Origin: Weissella cibaria KACC 11862
GTDB taxonomy: Bacteria > Bacillota > Bacilli > Lactobacillales > Lactobacillaceae
Direction of reading: 5' to 3'
DNA length: 64,000 nt
NCBI RefSeq assembly: GCF_000193635.1
Contig: NZ_AEKT01000035.1
Span: forward strand, 1 to 64,000
Positions 37,605 to 46,422 of the stretch are shown piece after piece. Position numbers and translations under genes: made by a program. The first letter of the stretch is position 1; every line of letters starts with the position of its first letter. Below the pieces are notes generated by a model. The model worked only from the letters and a program-made list of their open reading frames with translations. It had not been told where the DNA came from and did not search any database.

Positions 37605-38054
37605 TTATTGCCGGACAACCATGACCGTAACCGGCGCATTCGCTGCAACGTAGCCCGACTGTGTCCCAAAATAGCGATCAGAAAGCGTTCGTTTCGAGTG
37701 TGCCCCGATTACAACCAAATTAGGTTTAATAACTGGAATGATGTCACGGACAATCACTTTACCTGGCTCACCGTCACGCAAGACAGTTGCGACCGTTTTG
37801 ACACCTGCATCAAGGGCTTCTTGCCGGTATCGTTTCAAGGCATTTTCGACGTCGGTGCGCGCATCAGTCGTTCGCTCCTTTGAAAGCGCATCAAACACAT
37901 TTAACTGATCTTTTTCAAAAATAGACGCGATAATCAACACTGCCCCATCCTCATGGGCTTGGTGGATAGCGTTAGCCAACGTTAATTGACCTAACTCAGA
38001 ATCGTCCACAGCTGCCAAGATAATGGGATAATCCAATTCATTTTCTGTTGTCAT
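37605..38054 (-). CDS. Universal stress protein (UspA family)
   Basis: This 149-residue protein has the UspA alpha/beta fold: an N-terminal strand YPIILAAVDDSE, central VLRDGEPGKVI, LVVIGAHSKR and the C-terminal VTVMVVR strand. In ATP-binding Usp the loop is G-x2-G-x9-G-S/T; here the second Gly is Ser (GAHSKRTLSDRYFGTQS), so nucleotide binding may be weakened. Usp proteins help survival under starvation and acid stress in lactobacilli. It stands alone between two terminated units. Confidence 0.87.
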   Translation of the reverse strand: MTTENELDYPIILAAVDDSELGQLTLANAIHQAHEDGAVLIIASIFEKDQLNVFDALSKERTTDARTDVENALKRYRQEALDAGVKTVATVLRDGEPGKVIVRDIIPVIKPNLVVIGAHSKRTLSDRYFGTQSGYVAANAPVTVMVVRQ

Positions 38055-38119
38055 GTTCCTGTCCCCCGTAGCTTTAATTGCCTACCCGTATTATACCGTG
38101 TATTTAGTCGAATTTCAGC

Positions 38120-39454
38120 TTATTTTTGGGGACGATTAATTATAAATACAACCAATGATACAACAACAAGCACTGCTAATACGACCACACCTAGTTGCGA
38201 TCCGCGGACGACCCCGGTATTCGCATGTGCTGCAACAGCACTTGCAAAGATCTGGGCAACAACCGCCGTAGCACTAGCGCCAATAAACTGGGTTAACGTA
38301 TTCAAAATGCTGTTGCCATCAGCGTTATCGGCAGCAGGCAACGTTGCCAATGTAATCGTCATCAGGTTGGCATATGACAGTCCAATCCCAACCATCAATA
38401 ACATGTGTACTGCCATCAGTAACCAGAAGTTTAATTGTCCAAACAACCCCGCCATTAGCAGCAAAGCGATTGTTGCAATCGTTACTCCCGTCAAAATTGG
38501 TTTCGTAGCGCCCACCCGATCTAACAAGCGACCAGAAATTGGTGCCAGAACTGAACCAATCACAGCCCCAGGAAACATAAACAATCCAGCGACTGTCGCG
38601 CTAACGTGCATGCCTAGTTGCAAATAGTTTGGCAAAATGAATGACAGCCCCAACAAAATGGCTTGGTAAACCAAAAAGCTGTAAAGAAACGCATTAAACT
38701 TGCGGTTACGCAAAATACTCAAACGAAGCAAGGGCTGGCGCTTATTAAATTGGAAGTAAATTACCAACACAACCAAAGCAATGATAATCCATAGCAGTGA
38801 CATTTTTTCGATTGCAATTAACAACAATCCTAACCCGAGACCTAGTGTTATAAAGGCCGGCAAGGCAAATTTTTCAGTTTTTTCAACTGATTCAATGGGC
38901 ATACTGGTTAATCCCATCACCAGGGAAATGACTAAGAGTACAATCAAAAACCAGAAAATAGCCCGCCAGCCTAGACTATTTAGCAATACCCCACCATACG
39001 TGGGACCGATGGCAGGGGCAATCGAAGTTGTCATCGTCCCAATGCCCATCATCACACCACGTCGATCACTGGGCGACTTAGTTAAGATAATATGAAACAT
39101 CAACGGTAGCGCGATTCCTGTTCCGATACCTTGTAAAACACGCCCAACTAACAGCACACCCAAACTTGGTGCAAAGGCGTCAGTAAGCACCCCGAGAATA
39201 AAGGCTAAATTCGCAATAATAAAAAGTCGGCGTGGCGCAAAATTACGAATCAAAAACGCGGACACCGGTACAATAACTGCAATCGCAAGTAAATAACCCG
39301 TTGTTACCCACTGAATACCATTTGCTGTTGTGCTAAACTCATGCATCAACTCAGGGAACGTGACATTCATTGATGTTTCAATCAAAACACCACTAAAACT
39401 CATAATCCCGGCAGCTAGTACGGCTCTAAGTACGTGCCATTCCTTTGCTTGCAT
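38120..39454 (-). CDS. DHA2-type MFS multidrug efflux protein
   Basis: The 444-residue membrane protein has about twelve to fourteen helices. Its signatures are those of the EmrB/QacA (DHA2) drug:H+ antiporters: motif D1-like MSFSGVLIETSMNVTFPEL, motif A-like FLIRNFAPRRLFI, and motif C-like GIGTMTTSIAPAIGPTYGG. DHA2 pumps export lipophilic cations and drugs. The ATG follows two good ribosome boxes (AGGAGG, AGGAG) placed directly after a terminator-like hairpin, so expression may be controlled by attenuation. Confidence 0.85.
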   Translation of the reverse strand: MQAKEWHVLRAVLAAGIMSFSGVLIETSMNVTFPELMHEFSTTANGIQWVTTGYLLAIAVIVPVSAFLIRNFAPRRLFIIANLAFILGVLTDAFAPSLGVLLVGRVLQGIGTGIALPLMFHIILTKSPSDRRGVMMGIGTMTTSIAPAIGPTYGGVLLNSLGWRAIFWFLIVLLVISLVMGLTSMPIESVEKTEKFALPAFITLGLGLGLLLIAIEKMSLLWIIIALVVLVIYFQFNKRQPLLRLSILRNRKFNAFLYSFLVYQAILLGLSFILPNYLQLGMHVSATVAGLFMFPGAVIGSVLAPISGRLLDRVGATKPILTGVTIATIALLLMAGLFGQLNFWLLMAVHMLLMVGIGLSYANLMTITLATLPAADNADGNSILNTLTQFIGASATAVVAQIFASAVAAHANTGVVRGSQLGVVVLAVLVVVSLVVFIINRPQK

Positions 39455-39467
39455 CTCCTATCGACCT

Positions 39468-39522
39468 CCTAAAAAAAATAAAAAAGGCGCGACACCACTG
39501 CTAATCGCAATGATGTTACGCC
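39468..39522 (-). terminator. Terminator/attenuator hairpin before the DHA2 pump
   Basis: On the minus strand GGCG pairs with CGCC and ACATCATT with AGTGGTGT around a central loop, followed by a T-rich tract (TTTTTTATTTTTTTT) that runs straight into the AGGAGG of the efflux gene. It can end the ftsW-to-sepM operon or act as an attenuator for the pump. Confidence 0.65.
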
Positions 39523-39569
39523 TCTGTGTTCGGCTCTTAACGAGCTATCTGTACGAAACAACTTGTACT

Positions 39570-39598
39570 AAATTAACAGAATTTTCCAATCCTGTCAA
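39570..39598 (-). promoter_or_regulatory. Possible leader promoter of the DHA2 pump
   Basis: A perfect TTGACA (39593-39598) is followed 17 bases later by a weak TAATTT (39570-39575) in the gap between sepM and the pump. Transcription from here would give a leader of about 100 bases that passes a GCTC/GAGC stem and then the terminator-like hairpin. Confidence 0.4.
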
Positions 39599-39618
39599 AA
39601 CGAACAGTCATTCTTAAT

Positions 39619-40674
39619 TTAATGAGTTTGCAAATAGTTAACTGCTTCAGTAAAGGTCTTAACCGGCACAATCTTCATATTCGGTGCATATTTCTTGGCC
39701 GTTTTAACAGCCAATTGATAATTGGTTAAACCATCTGACTCCAGCGCCAAGTTACTCTTAGTTGGCTTTAAATATGGTGCGAAGAAAATTTTGGCACCTG
39801 CCTCATGGGCAACAATAACTTTCTTATCGATACCACCAATTTCACCAACATTGCCGTCCTTATCAATTGTACCTGTCCCAGCAATCTTACGGCCGGCGGC
39901 TAGATTTTGGTTCGACAAGGCGTCATACATTTCCAGCGAAAACATCAAGCCACCCGATGGGCCACCGATATCGCCCATGTTGGCTGAGACTTTACGTGCT
40001 GAACTAACCGACACATCATCTGTCAGGGCGATACCAATTCCTGGCAACTTTTTAGTACCGGCTAGTGCCACTGACTTTCCAGTTGCCTGTTTAGCTTTCT
40101 TATTCCGCTCATAGGAAATTGTTAGTTTCGATCCAACTTTATTTGACCGAATGTAATCCTGAAAACCCTTCGCAGATTTGAAGTGATGATTATCAACTGA
40201 AGTAATCGTATCACCCACTTTTAAAGCCTTTTTAAAATTAGAATTGTCCTGAACCGCCATCACATAAATACCGTTAAAGGAACGTTTATAAGGAATTTTT
40301 GCTGCTTTATAGGCCGTTGCCTTAGCTTCGTTGACAGCTGAATCCATATAAATCTTGTTAATGGCGACGTTATCTGCAGATGAACCGCCACCGTTCGCCT
40401 CATAAGATGTCATCAGCGATGCCGTTGGATCTAGCCAAGCCATGATGGCACCAATACCGTTCACTTGTGACATGTAAACTGCTGTAATCATAAACTGACC
40501 ATCAAGTTTTGGCTTTTTACCATCGACTTTAATGTAATGACTCAAATCATCAGCTTCTCCAGGCGTTTCAGCATACAAGGGTAATGGGCAAACTAAAACT
40601 AGCAGCATTAATATGCCGACAATAATGCCGGATATTTTAAGCCAACGTCGTTTCTTATGAGTTGCTTTCGCCAT
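39619..40674 (-). CDS. sepM: SepM/YlbL family PDZ-containing Lon-like serine protease
   Basis: This 351-residue membrane-anchored protease has an N-terminal basic segment and one transmembrane helix (about 15-35), a PDZ-like domain (about 130-215) and a Lon-type catalytic domain with the nucleophile Ser in IGGPSGGLMF and the general base Lys in GEIGGIDKKVIVAH. Relatives process peptide pheromones at the cell surface (SepM) or help wall homeostasis (YlbL). The ATG at 40674 overlaps the end of coaD. It is last in the ftsW-ylbG-rsmD-coaD-sepM operon, as in Bacillus. Confidence 0.88.
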   Translation of the reverse strand: MAKATHKKRRWLKISGIIVGILMLLVLVCPLPLYAETPGEADDLSHYIKVDGKKPKLDGQFMITAVYMSQVNGIGAIMAWLDPTASLMTSYEANGGGSSADNVAINKIYMDSAVNEAKATAYKAAKIPYKRSFNGIYVMAVQDNSNFKKALKVGDTITSVDNHHFKSAKGFQDYIRSNKVGSKLTISYERNKKAKQATGKSVALAGTKKLPGIGIALTDDVSVSSARKVSANMGDIGGPSGGLMFSLEMYDALSNQNLAAGRKIAGTGTIDKDGNVGEIGGIDKKVIVAHEAGAKIFFAPYLKPTKSNLALESDGLTNYQLAVKTAKKYAPNMKIVPVKTFTEAVNYLQTH

Positions 40675-40675
40675 A

Positions 40676-41155
40676 TTACTTACCTTGCACTTTTTCAATT
40701 AAAGCAGCGGCTACTGGCGCAGGCACAAGGTCATGTACGTCAGCGCCAAAACTGACAACTTCTTTCAAAATTGAGCTAGAGATATTTTGGTGTTCTGGTC
40801 GTGCCATCAAAAAAACAGTTTCAACTGTGCCTAAATAGTGATTCATTTCTGCAATATCACGTTCGTACAAGTAGTCCGTTTCGTTACGTAAACCACGCAC
40901 CAATGTATCGGCTGCAATCTCTTTCATGTAGTCAACCGTGAGGCCTGTCATTTCGCGTACTGAAACATTGGGTAAATCAGCCGTCGACGCCTCAATTAAC
41001 CGAATCTTTTCTTCAGGAGAAAATAAATACTTCTTCATTTTGTTTGTACCTACGCCGATGACCACTTCATCAAACAACTTCGACGCACGACGAACAACAT
41101 CTAAATGCCCATTTGTAAATGGATCAAAACTTCCTGGAAACAATACCCGACGCAT
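40676..41155 (-). CDS. coaD: Phosphopantetheine adenylyltransferase
   Basis: CoaD transfers AMP from ATP to 4'-phosphopantetheine. The 159-residue nucleotidyltransferase has the HxGH-type motif in FPGSFDPFTNGHLDVV and the C-terminal SSSILKEV (ISSS-x-x-R/K) motif. Length is normal. It lies 2 bases after rsmD in the conserved ylbG-rsmD-coaD order. Confidence 0.95.
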   Translation of the reverse strand: MRRVLFPGSFDPFTNGHLDVVRRASKLFDEVVIGVGTNKMKKYLFSPEEKIRLIEASTADLPNVSVREMTGLTVDYMKEIAADTLVRGLRNETDYLYERDIAEMNHYLGTVETVFLMARPEHQNISSSILKEVVSFGADVHDLVPAPVAAALIEKVQGK

Positions 41156-41157
41156 AT

Positions 41158-41712
41158 TTACTCCCCCTCATATTGATAAAGCGTCACAACGGTGATGCCA
41201 TAATCTTTTTGCTTAATGAAACTGAACCCTGGTATGTCCTCTGGTAAATTCGCGAACTGATCCGTCTCTGCAACAACCAACGCATCTGGTGCAATCAGGT
41301 TTGCGGCTTGCAGCTTGGCCAAATCGGCCAAAATAGTTTGCTTAGCGTATGGTGGGTCAAAATATAAGACATCAAATGGTGTCGATCCCATCAAACGTTG
41401 AATGGCAGCGTCTGCTGTACTCTTAATAACCGTAAATTTTTCTGGTGCCTTTGTAACCGCAATGTTGTCATTAATCGTCTTAATGGCTGCAAACTGACGA
41501 TCAACCAATACCGCTTCATCCAAGCCTCGTGACACACCTTCAATACTCAAACCACCTGAACCGGCATACAAATCTAATGAGCGTCCACCGTCAAAATAAG
41601 GGCCAATCATGCTAAAAATAGCTTCTTTAACCTTATCTGTCGTTGGTCGCGTTGCATCACCTGGGACCGCCTTTAGAGGACGACCACCAAATTCTCCACT
41701 AACAATACGCAT
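41158..41712 (-). CDS. rsmD: 16S rRNA (guanine966-N2)-methyltransferase
   Basis: RsmD methylates the exocyclic amine of G966 of 16S rRNA using S-adenosylmethionine. The 184-residue protein has the SAM-binding strand LDLYAGSGGLSIEGVSRG and the catalytic D-P-P-Y motif in VLYFDPPYAKQ. Its start codon overlaps the ylbG stop as TAATG, and coaD follows immediately. Confidence 0.94.
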   Translation of the reverse strand: MRIVSGEFGGRPLKAVPGDATRPTTDKVKEAIFSMIGPYFDGGRSLDLYAGSGGLSIEGVSRGLDEAVLVDRQFAAIKTINDNIAVTKAPEKFTVIKSTADAAIQRLMGSTPFDVLYFDPPYAKQTILADLAKLQAANLIAPDALVVAETDQFANLPEDIPGFSFIKQKDYGITVVTLYQYEGE

Positions 41713-42023
41713 TATAATTCCTCTTCTTCAGCTGGTTCATCAGCCAATTCTGATGGATCAACAGATAATTCAAAGCCGTCACCTTGGCTACCTACCGTGG
41801 TATCCACGTCTGGCCAATGTGACAACTCTACTGATGACACAAAACCCAATCGCTCAATCAACGCAGATTTTGTTGCGACATCTGCCTCGTTCATATAAAT
41901 GACAGCATACTTCATTTTTTCTGAAATATAACTCACCACGCCAAAGCGCCGTAATTGGCGTGCCTGTCGCACATTCTTTAGGTGGACAATGACACTGCGC
42001 CGCTGGGTAACTTCAAATGTCAT
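41712..42023 (-). CDS. ylbG: YlbG family protein (DUF2129)
   Basis: This 103-residue protein matches the YlbG/DUF2129 family, conserved in Bacilli but of unknown function. The core (RRSVIVHLKNVRQARQLRRF, YISEKMKYAVIYMN, VSSVELSHWPDV) forms a small alpha/beta fold; the C-terminal 25 residues are an acidic tail. It overlaps the ftsW stop by 4 bases (ATGA) and the rsmD start by 1, so it is tightly coupled to both. Confidence 0.9.
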   Translation of the reverse strand: MTFEVTQRRSVIVHLKNVRQARQLRRFGVVSYISEKMKYAVIYMNEADVATKSALIERLGFVSSVELSHWPDVDTTVGSQGDGFELSVDPSELADEPAEEEEL

Positions 42024-43252
42024 ACCGACGCACGCTCCTTTTCGTATTCTTGTTGTTGTTTAATCAAACCGATAACATTAAATGCAATGCCAAACGTTAT
42101 TCCCCATGACAATAATGATGATCCACCATACGAAATCATTGGGAAAGTCACCCCAGTAATTGGCAGTAATCCGACAACCCCACCTAAATTAATTAAAATT
42201 TGAATGGTGATGTAGGCTGAGATACCATACAACATCAAGCGGTACTGCATGCTTGGCGTCTGGAGTGCAAAGTGAATGAGTCGCCATAAGATGAAACCAA
42301 ATACGGCTAACACAATCAAAATTGACACAGCTCCCAATTCTTCACCAACTACCGCCATAATGAAATCGGTATTCGGCTCTGGCAAATAACCCGTTTTTTG
42401 AATACTATTACCAAGGCCGCGCCCAAATAAGCCGCCATTGCTAATCGCATAGTAAGAATTAATCAATTGGTGACCACTGTCTAAATCTGCCCAGGGATTG
42501 GCATATGTTTCCAATCGCTTTAATTGGTAAGCCATCAAGCCAGTCTTACTAATTATCGGTAGCAAATACGGTAAAGCAACCAAAAAGGCGACGATTGCCA
42601 AAATATAGAAACTCAAGCCCCGTACTTTTATCCCTGACGTAAAGACCATCGTCAGAATAATAAATGTTAAGATAGCCGCACCACCCATGTCAGGCATCGC
42701 AACAGATAGAATCACACCAAATAACGGTGGCAAAATATCATGAATATTCAATCGCTCACGAATACTATGCCAGGTTCGACTTGAATCAAGTTGCCGATGT
42801 GAAAAGCGGTAAGCAAACCATAAAATCAAAGCAATTTTAAAATATTCGACCGGTTGAAATGATAGAAATCCAAAATTAATCCAGCCCTTGGCCCCAGACA
42901 CAGGGTCGGTAAATAGGAACGTGTAAATCAGGACTCCAATTAAAATATAAACTGAGAACACAATTATCTTGCTGATACCTTTTGAATGCCACCGAATTGG
43001 GATAACGGTCATCACAATCATTGCGATCAATGCAATAATTGCAAAAAGGACTTGTTTTCCAAAAAAGCTTAACGCGGAACCACTCGCCATGTTAGTACTC
43101 GACGTGAATACCATTCCCGTCCCGAAGACCATCAAGGCAACGATTGCGATTAACATCTGGATGTCCATGTATTTAACTTGTTTCACAATCATTTTTAACA
43201 CTTCACGCCAAAAGACAGATAGACTGCCCCGCCGTGCGTTAATTTTTTGCAT
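42020..43252 (-). CDS. ftsW: FtsW/RodA-family peptidoglycan polymerase
   Basis: The 410-residue protein has ten hydrophobic helices and the SEDS signatures: GAKGWINFGFLSFQPVEYFK, a long extracytoplasmic loop with NSYYAISNGGLFGRGLGNS and TDFIMAVVGEELG, and the C-terminal PFPG-like block TGVTFPMISYGGSS. SEDS proteins polymerise glycan strands with a partner class B penicillin-binding protein. Gene context (ylbG, rsmD, coaD) marks it as FtsW. The N-terminus is unusually basic and long; an internal start at MIVKQVKYMD is possible. Confidence 0.9.
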   Translation of the reverse strand: MQKINARRGSLSVFWREVLKMIVKQVKYMDIQMLIAIVALMVFGTGMVFTSSTNMASGSALSFFGKQVLFAIIALIAMIVMTVIPIRWHSKGISKIIVFSVYILIGVLIYTFLFTDPVSGAKGWINFGFLSFQPVEYFKIALILWFAYRFSHRQLDSSRTWHSIRERLNIHDILPPLFGVILSVAMPDMGGAAILTFIILTMVFTSGIKVRGLSFYILAIVAFLVALPYLLPIISKTGLMAYQLKRLETYANPWADLDSGHQLINSYYAISNGGLFGRGLGNSIQKTGYLPEPNTDFIMAVVGEELGAVSILIVLAVFGFILWRLIHFALQTPSMQYRLMLYGISAYITIQILINLGGVVGLLPITGVTFPMISYGGSSLLSWGITFGIAFNVIGLIKQQQEYEKERASV

Positions 43253-43333
43253 AGGAGAACCCCTTTACTGTCTTTAATTGCTCTTATAATTTTAGCACAA
43301 AACTAGCAGTTCCTCTCAGGCCTTCATGAAATT

Positions 43334-43377
43334 ACAAAAAACTCCTGTGACCAGCAATCTGGTCCACAGGAGTTTTC
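43334..43377 (-). terminator. Terminator of typA
   Basis: A long stem AAAACTCCTGTG/CACAGGAGTTTT with inner GACCAG/CTGGT pairing is followed by T's on the minus strand, 20 bases beyond the typA stop. Confidence 0.92.
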
Positions 43378-43395
43378 TTAGTCTATTTTAATAGA

Positions 43396-45240
43396 TTAGC
43401 CTTGTTGGGCAATCTTACGACGCTTAGCAGCCTTCTCACGCTCAGCCGTAACCAAAATTTGCTTACGGATACGAACGTGTTCTGGCGTTACTTCAGCGTA
43501 TTCATCGTCATCCAAGAACTCCAATGACTCTTCAAGCGTCATATCACGTGGCGTCTTGATTGAGGCAGTTTGGTCCTTGTTTGATGAACGAACGTTAGTT
43601 TGGTTCTTGGCCTTAGTAACGTTAACTGAGATATCGTTGTCACGGCTGTTCATACCAACAACCATTCCTTCATAGATATCGTCACCTGGGTGGATGAACA
43701 TCGTTCCACGATCTTCAACTCCCATGATAGCGTAAGTCGTTGCAGTTCCTTGGTTAATTGAAACCAAAGTACCGTTACGACGACCAGGGTTCCAGTTCTT
43801 AACAACCGGTGCGTACGTCTCGTACGTGTGGTTGTAGATACCGTAACCGCGCGTCAATGACATGAACTCAGTTGAGTAACCGATCAAACCACGTGAAGGT
43901 ACCAACCACTCCATACGAGTCGTACCCGTACCAGTTGGCTCCATGTTGCGCATTTCACCCTTACGTTGGTTCAATGAATCGATAACTGAACCTGAGTACT
44001 CGTCAGGTGTATCAATTTGAACTGCTTCGAATGGTTCTGATTCAACGCCATCAATCTCCTTGAAGATAACTTGTGGACGTGAAACTTGCAATTCAAAGCC
44101 TTCACGACGCAAGTTTTCGATCAAGATTGACAAGTGCAACTCACCACGTCCTGATACCAACCATGCACCAGCTTCATCAGTGTCATCAACACGCAATGAA
44201 ACGTCAGTGTGCAATTCGCGACGCAAACGATCTTCCAATTGGCGAGCCGTCACAAACTTACCTTCGCGACCAGCAAATGGTGAATCGTTCGTACGGAACG
44301 TCATTTGCAACGTTGGTTCGTCAATACGCAAAATTGGCAAAGCATCCAAGTGGGCTGGATCAACAACCGTTTCACCAACTGAAATTTCTTCCATACCTGA
44401 AAGAGCAATCAAATCACCAGCAATAGCTTCGTTAATTTCAACACGGTCCAAACCAATGAAACCAAACAACTTCGTTACACGGAAGTTTTGGTGCGTACCA
44501 TCAAGCTTCATAACCGTAACGTTATCTCCGACCTTGATCTTACCACGGAAGACACGTCCAACACCGATACGTCCAACGAAATCGTTGTAATCCAACAATG
44601 AAACTTGGAATTGCAATGGCTCGTCTGAGTTATCTTCTGGGGCAGGAATCGTTTCGAAAACAGTGTCGAAGATTGGTGTCATTGTGTGCTCTTGCGTAGC
44701 CAAGTCAGCATCCAATGATGATGTTCCGTTCATAGCTGAAGCGAAGATAACTGGGAATTCCAATTGATCTTCATCCGCACCCAATTCGATAAACAAATCA
44801 AGCACTTCATCAACAACTTCGTTAGGACGAGCACCTGGACGGTCAACCTTGTTCACAACAACGATTGGCGTCAAGTTTTGCTCAAAGGCCTTCTTCAAAA
44901 CGAAACGAGTTTGTGGCATCGTACCTTCAAAGGCATCAACAACCAACAAAACACCGTCAACCATACCCATGATACGCTCAACTTCACCACCGAAGTCCGC
45001 GTGCCCTGGCGTGTCCAAGATGTTAATTTGCTTGTCGCCAACCTTAACGGCCGTGTTCTTGGCCAAGATCGTGATTCCACGTTCCTTTTCAAGATCGTTT
45101 GTGTCCATGGCACGATCGCCAAGTTCAGTACGCATATCAAGCGTGTCTGATTGCTTCAACAATTCATTAACCAACGTCGTCTTACCGTGGTCGACGTGGG
45201 CAATAATTGCAATGTTACGGATGTTTTCGCGCTTTGCCAA
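43396..45240 (-). CDS. typA: Translational GTPase TypA/BipA
   Basis: TypA is an EF-G-like ribosome-binding GTPase involved in stress growth and ribosome assembly. The 614-residue protein has G1 AHVDHGKTTL, G2 RGITILAK, G3 DTPGHADFGGEVERI, G4 VVNKVDRPGARP, then beta-barrel, EF-G III/V-like and C-terminal TypA-specific domains (EYSGSVIDSLNQRKGE, LVPSRGLIGYST). The start codon is TTG (45238-45240), with AAGGAG 10 bases upstream; no better in-frame start exists nearby. The gene has its own terminator and lies between the suhB-like gene and ftsW, as in Bacillus order. Confidence 0.96.
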   Translation of the reverse strand: MAKRENIRNIAIIAHVDHGKTTLVNELLKQSDTLDMRTELGDRAMDTNDLEKERGITILAKNTAVKVGDKQINILDTPGHADFGGEVERIMGMVDGVLLVVDAFEGTMPQTRFVLKKAFEQNLTPIVVVNKVDRPGARPNEVVDEVLDLFIELGADEDQLEFPVIFASAMNGTSSLDADLATQEHTMTPIFDTVFETIPAPEDNSDEPLQFQVSLLDYNDFVGRIGVGRVFRGKIKVGDNVTVMKLDGTHQNFRVTKLFGFIGLDRVEINEAIAGDLIALSGMEEISVGETVVDPAHLDALPILRIDEPTLQMTFRTNDSPFAGREGKFVTARQLEDRLRRELHTDVSLRVDDTDEAGAWLVSGRGELHLSILIENLRREGFELQVSRPQVIFKEIDGVESEPFEAVQIDTPDEYSGSVIDSLNQRKGEMRNMEPTGTGTTRMEWLVPSRGLIGYSTEFMSLTRGYGIYNHTYETYAPVVKNWNPGRRNGTLVSINQGTATTYAIMGVEDRGTMFIHPGDDIYEGMVVGMNSRDNDISVNVTKAKNQTNVRSSNKDQTASIKTPRDMTLEESLEFLDDDEYAEVTPEHVRIRKQILVTAEREKAAKRRKIAQQG

Positions 45241-45295
45241 AATCCTAATTCTCCTTGACTATACGTCACTTTTTTACTCTAATCGGTGTAACAAC

Positions 45296-45328
45296 TAACA
45301 AAAGTGAGCCGCTTACACGCGGCCCACC
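45296..45328 (-). terminator. Terminator of the def/UPF0223/IMPase unit
   Basis: A 9-bp GC-rich stem GTGGGCCGC/GCGGCTCAC (one G-T pair) is followed by TTTTG on the minus strand, just beyond the inositol-monophosphatase-like gene. Confidence 0.85.
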
Positions 45329-45342
45329 TATAGAAATAAGCA

Positions 45343-46125
45343 TTAAAGGTCACGTTCAATTGCCATAATATCACTATATGCTTGTTGTGTTGCCACTAGA
45401 ACTGTTCCTGATATTAACATATTCATAGGTTGGTCGTCAATTTTTCCGACTTTAAACCCTAAAGCTTCACCAAGCAATGTCCCCGCAGCATAGTCCCACG
45501 GCTTCATATTGCTGGCATATCCAACGGCCTTACCCGTCAGAACATGTAGATAAGAAATGCCCGCCGAGCCATACACACGGAACCCTAAAGCGGCCTTCGC
45601 CACTTCAGGAAACCCAAATTGCTCATATAGCAGGCGTGCACCAGACAAAATAATCAATCCGTCAGCCAAGCCCGTATCTTTTGGTGTCGCCAGCGGTGTG
45701 TCGTTGTGATACACCCCGTATGCCGGACCACCGTGGATGATGTCATGGTTAACAACATCCATAATCCAAGCCATCACTGGCTGACCATCTTCATACAATG
45801 CCAACATTGTTGCAAATTCTGCCTGTTGCTTCACAAAATTCATCGTCCCGTCGATTGGGTCAACAAACCAAACTCGGCCGGCCATGTCGTTAACCGCATC
45901 CCCAAAACCTTCTTCACCAAGAATTTTTGCTTTAGGATCAAAACGACGAATCGCATCAACATAAAATTGTTCTGTCTCGCGGTCCACATTAGTGACTAAA
46001 TCGCGATGACCTGCTTTTGTATCCACGCGCATGCGCTGCGTGACGCGTTTGAGCACCGTATCGTGTACCGTGTCCAACCAACCTAATACAGTCTGATCAA
46101 GCTTTTTTAATTGCGCTTCATTCAT
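45343..46125 (-). CDS. Inositol monophosphatase family protein
   Basis: This 260-residue Mg-dependent phosphatase has the family's metal-binding sites: ILGEEGF, the signature VDPIDGTMNFV and the C-terminal KPWDYAAGTLLGEAL. Members act on inositol phosphates, NADP, PAP or fructose 1,6-bisphosphate, or act as SuhB in ribosome assembly; which applies here cannot be told. It follows the UPF0223 gene by 4 bases, in the order def-UPF0223-IMPase, and the unit ends at a terminator. Confidence 0.9.
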   Translation of the reverse strand: MNEAQLKKLDQTVLGWLDTVHDTVLKRVTQRMRVDTKAGHRDLVTNVDRETEQFYVDAIRRFDPKAKILGEEGFGDAVNDMAGRVWFVDPIDGTMNFVKQQAEFATMLALYEDGQPVMAWIMDVVNHDIIHGGPAYGVYHNDTPLATPKDTGLADGLIILSGARLLYEQFGFPEVAKAALGFRVYGSAGISYLHVLTGKAVGYASNMKPWDYAAGTLLGEALGFKVGKIDDQPMNMLISGTVLVATQQAYSDIMAIERDL

Positions 46126-46129
46126 ACCG

Positions 46130-46417
46130 TTAGCCTTCCATTTTTAGCTGTTTCTTATCACTTTGCTTTGCGGCTTGGATGGTGCGATAGATACTATACC
46201 CTGACTCACCACCAAATTCCCGATCAAGTTGCTTTTCTTCAGCTTTACTAGGGACAACTTGCTTAAACGCATCGTAGGCCGCTAATAATTTCAATCGATC
46301 AATCCCAGATTCATAGGCCGTAGCTACAGCAGAATATAGACCACTAACGGCAATAATATCAGCCGTTGACCAACCGTCTAACATTGGGTAATTAAAATTC
46401 GAATCACCGTTTGCCAT
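46130..46417 (-). CDS. UPF0223 family protein (YktA-like)
   Basis: The 95-residue soluble helical protein matches UPF0223 (Bacillus YktA): the YPMLDGWSTADIIAVSGLYS start and the VPSKAEEKQLDREFGGESGY block are diagnostic. Function is unknown. It lies 5 bases after def and 4 bases before the IMPase gene, an arrangement conserved among Bacilli. Confidence 0.88.
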   Translation of the reverse strand: MANGDSNFNYPMLDGWSTADIIAVSGLYSAVATAYESGIDRLKLLAAYDAFKQVVPSKAEEKQLDREFGGESGYSIYRTIQAAKQSDKKQLKMEG

Positions 46418-46422
46418 ACGAA

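Noticed and set aside
44060-44590. Open frames opposite typA
   Set aside because: They lie wholly inside the conserved TypA coding sequence, lack ribosome sites and have biased shadow composition.
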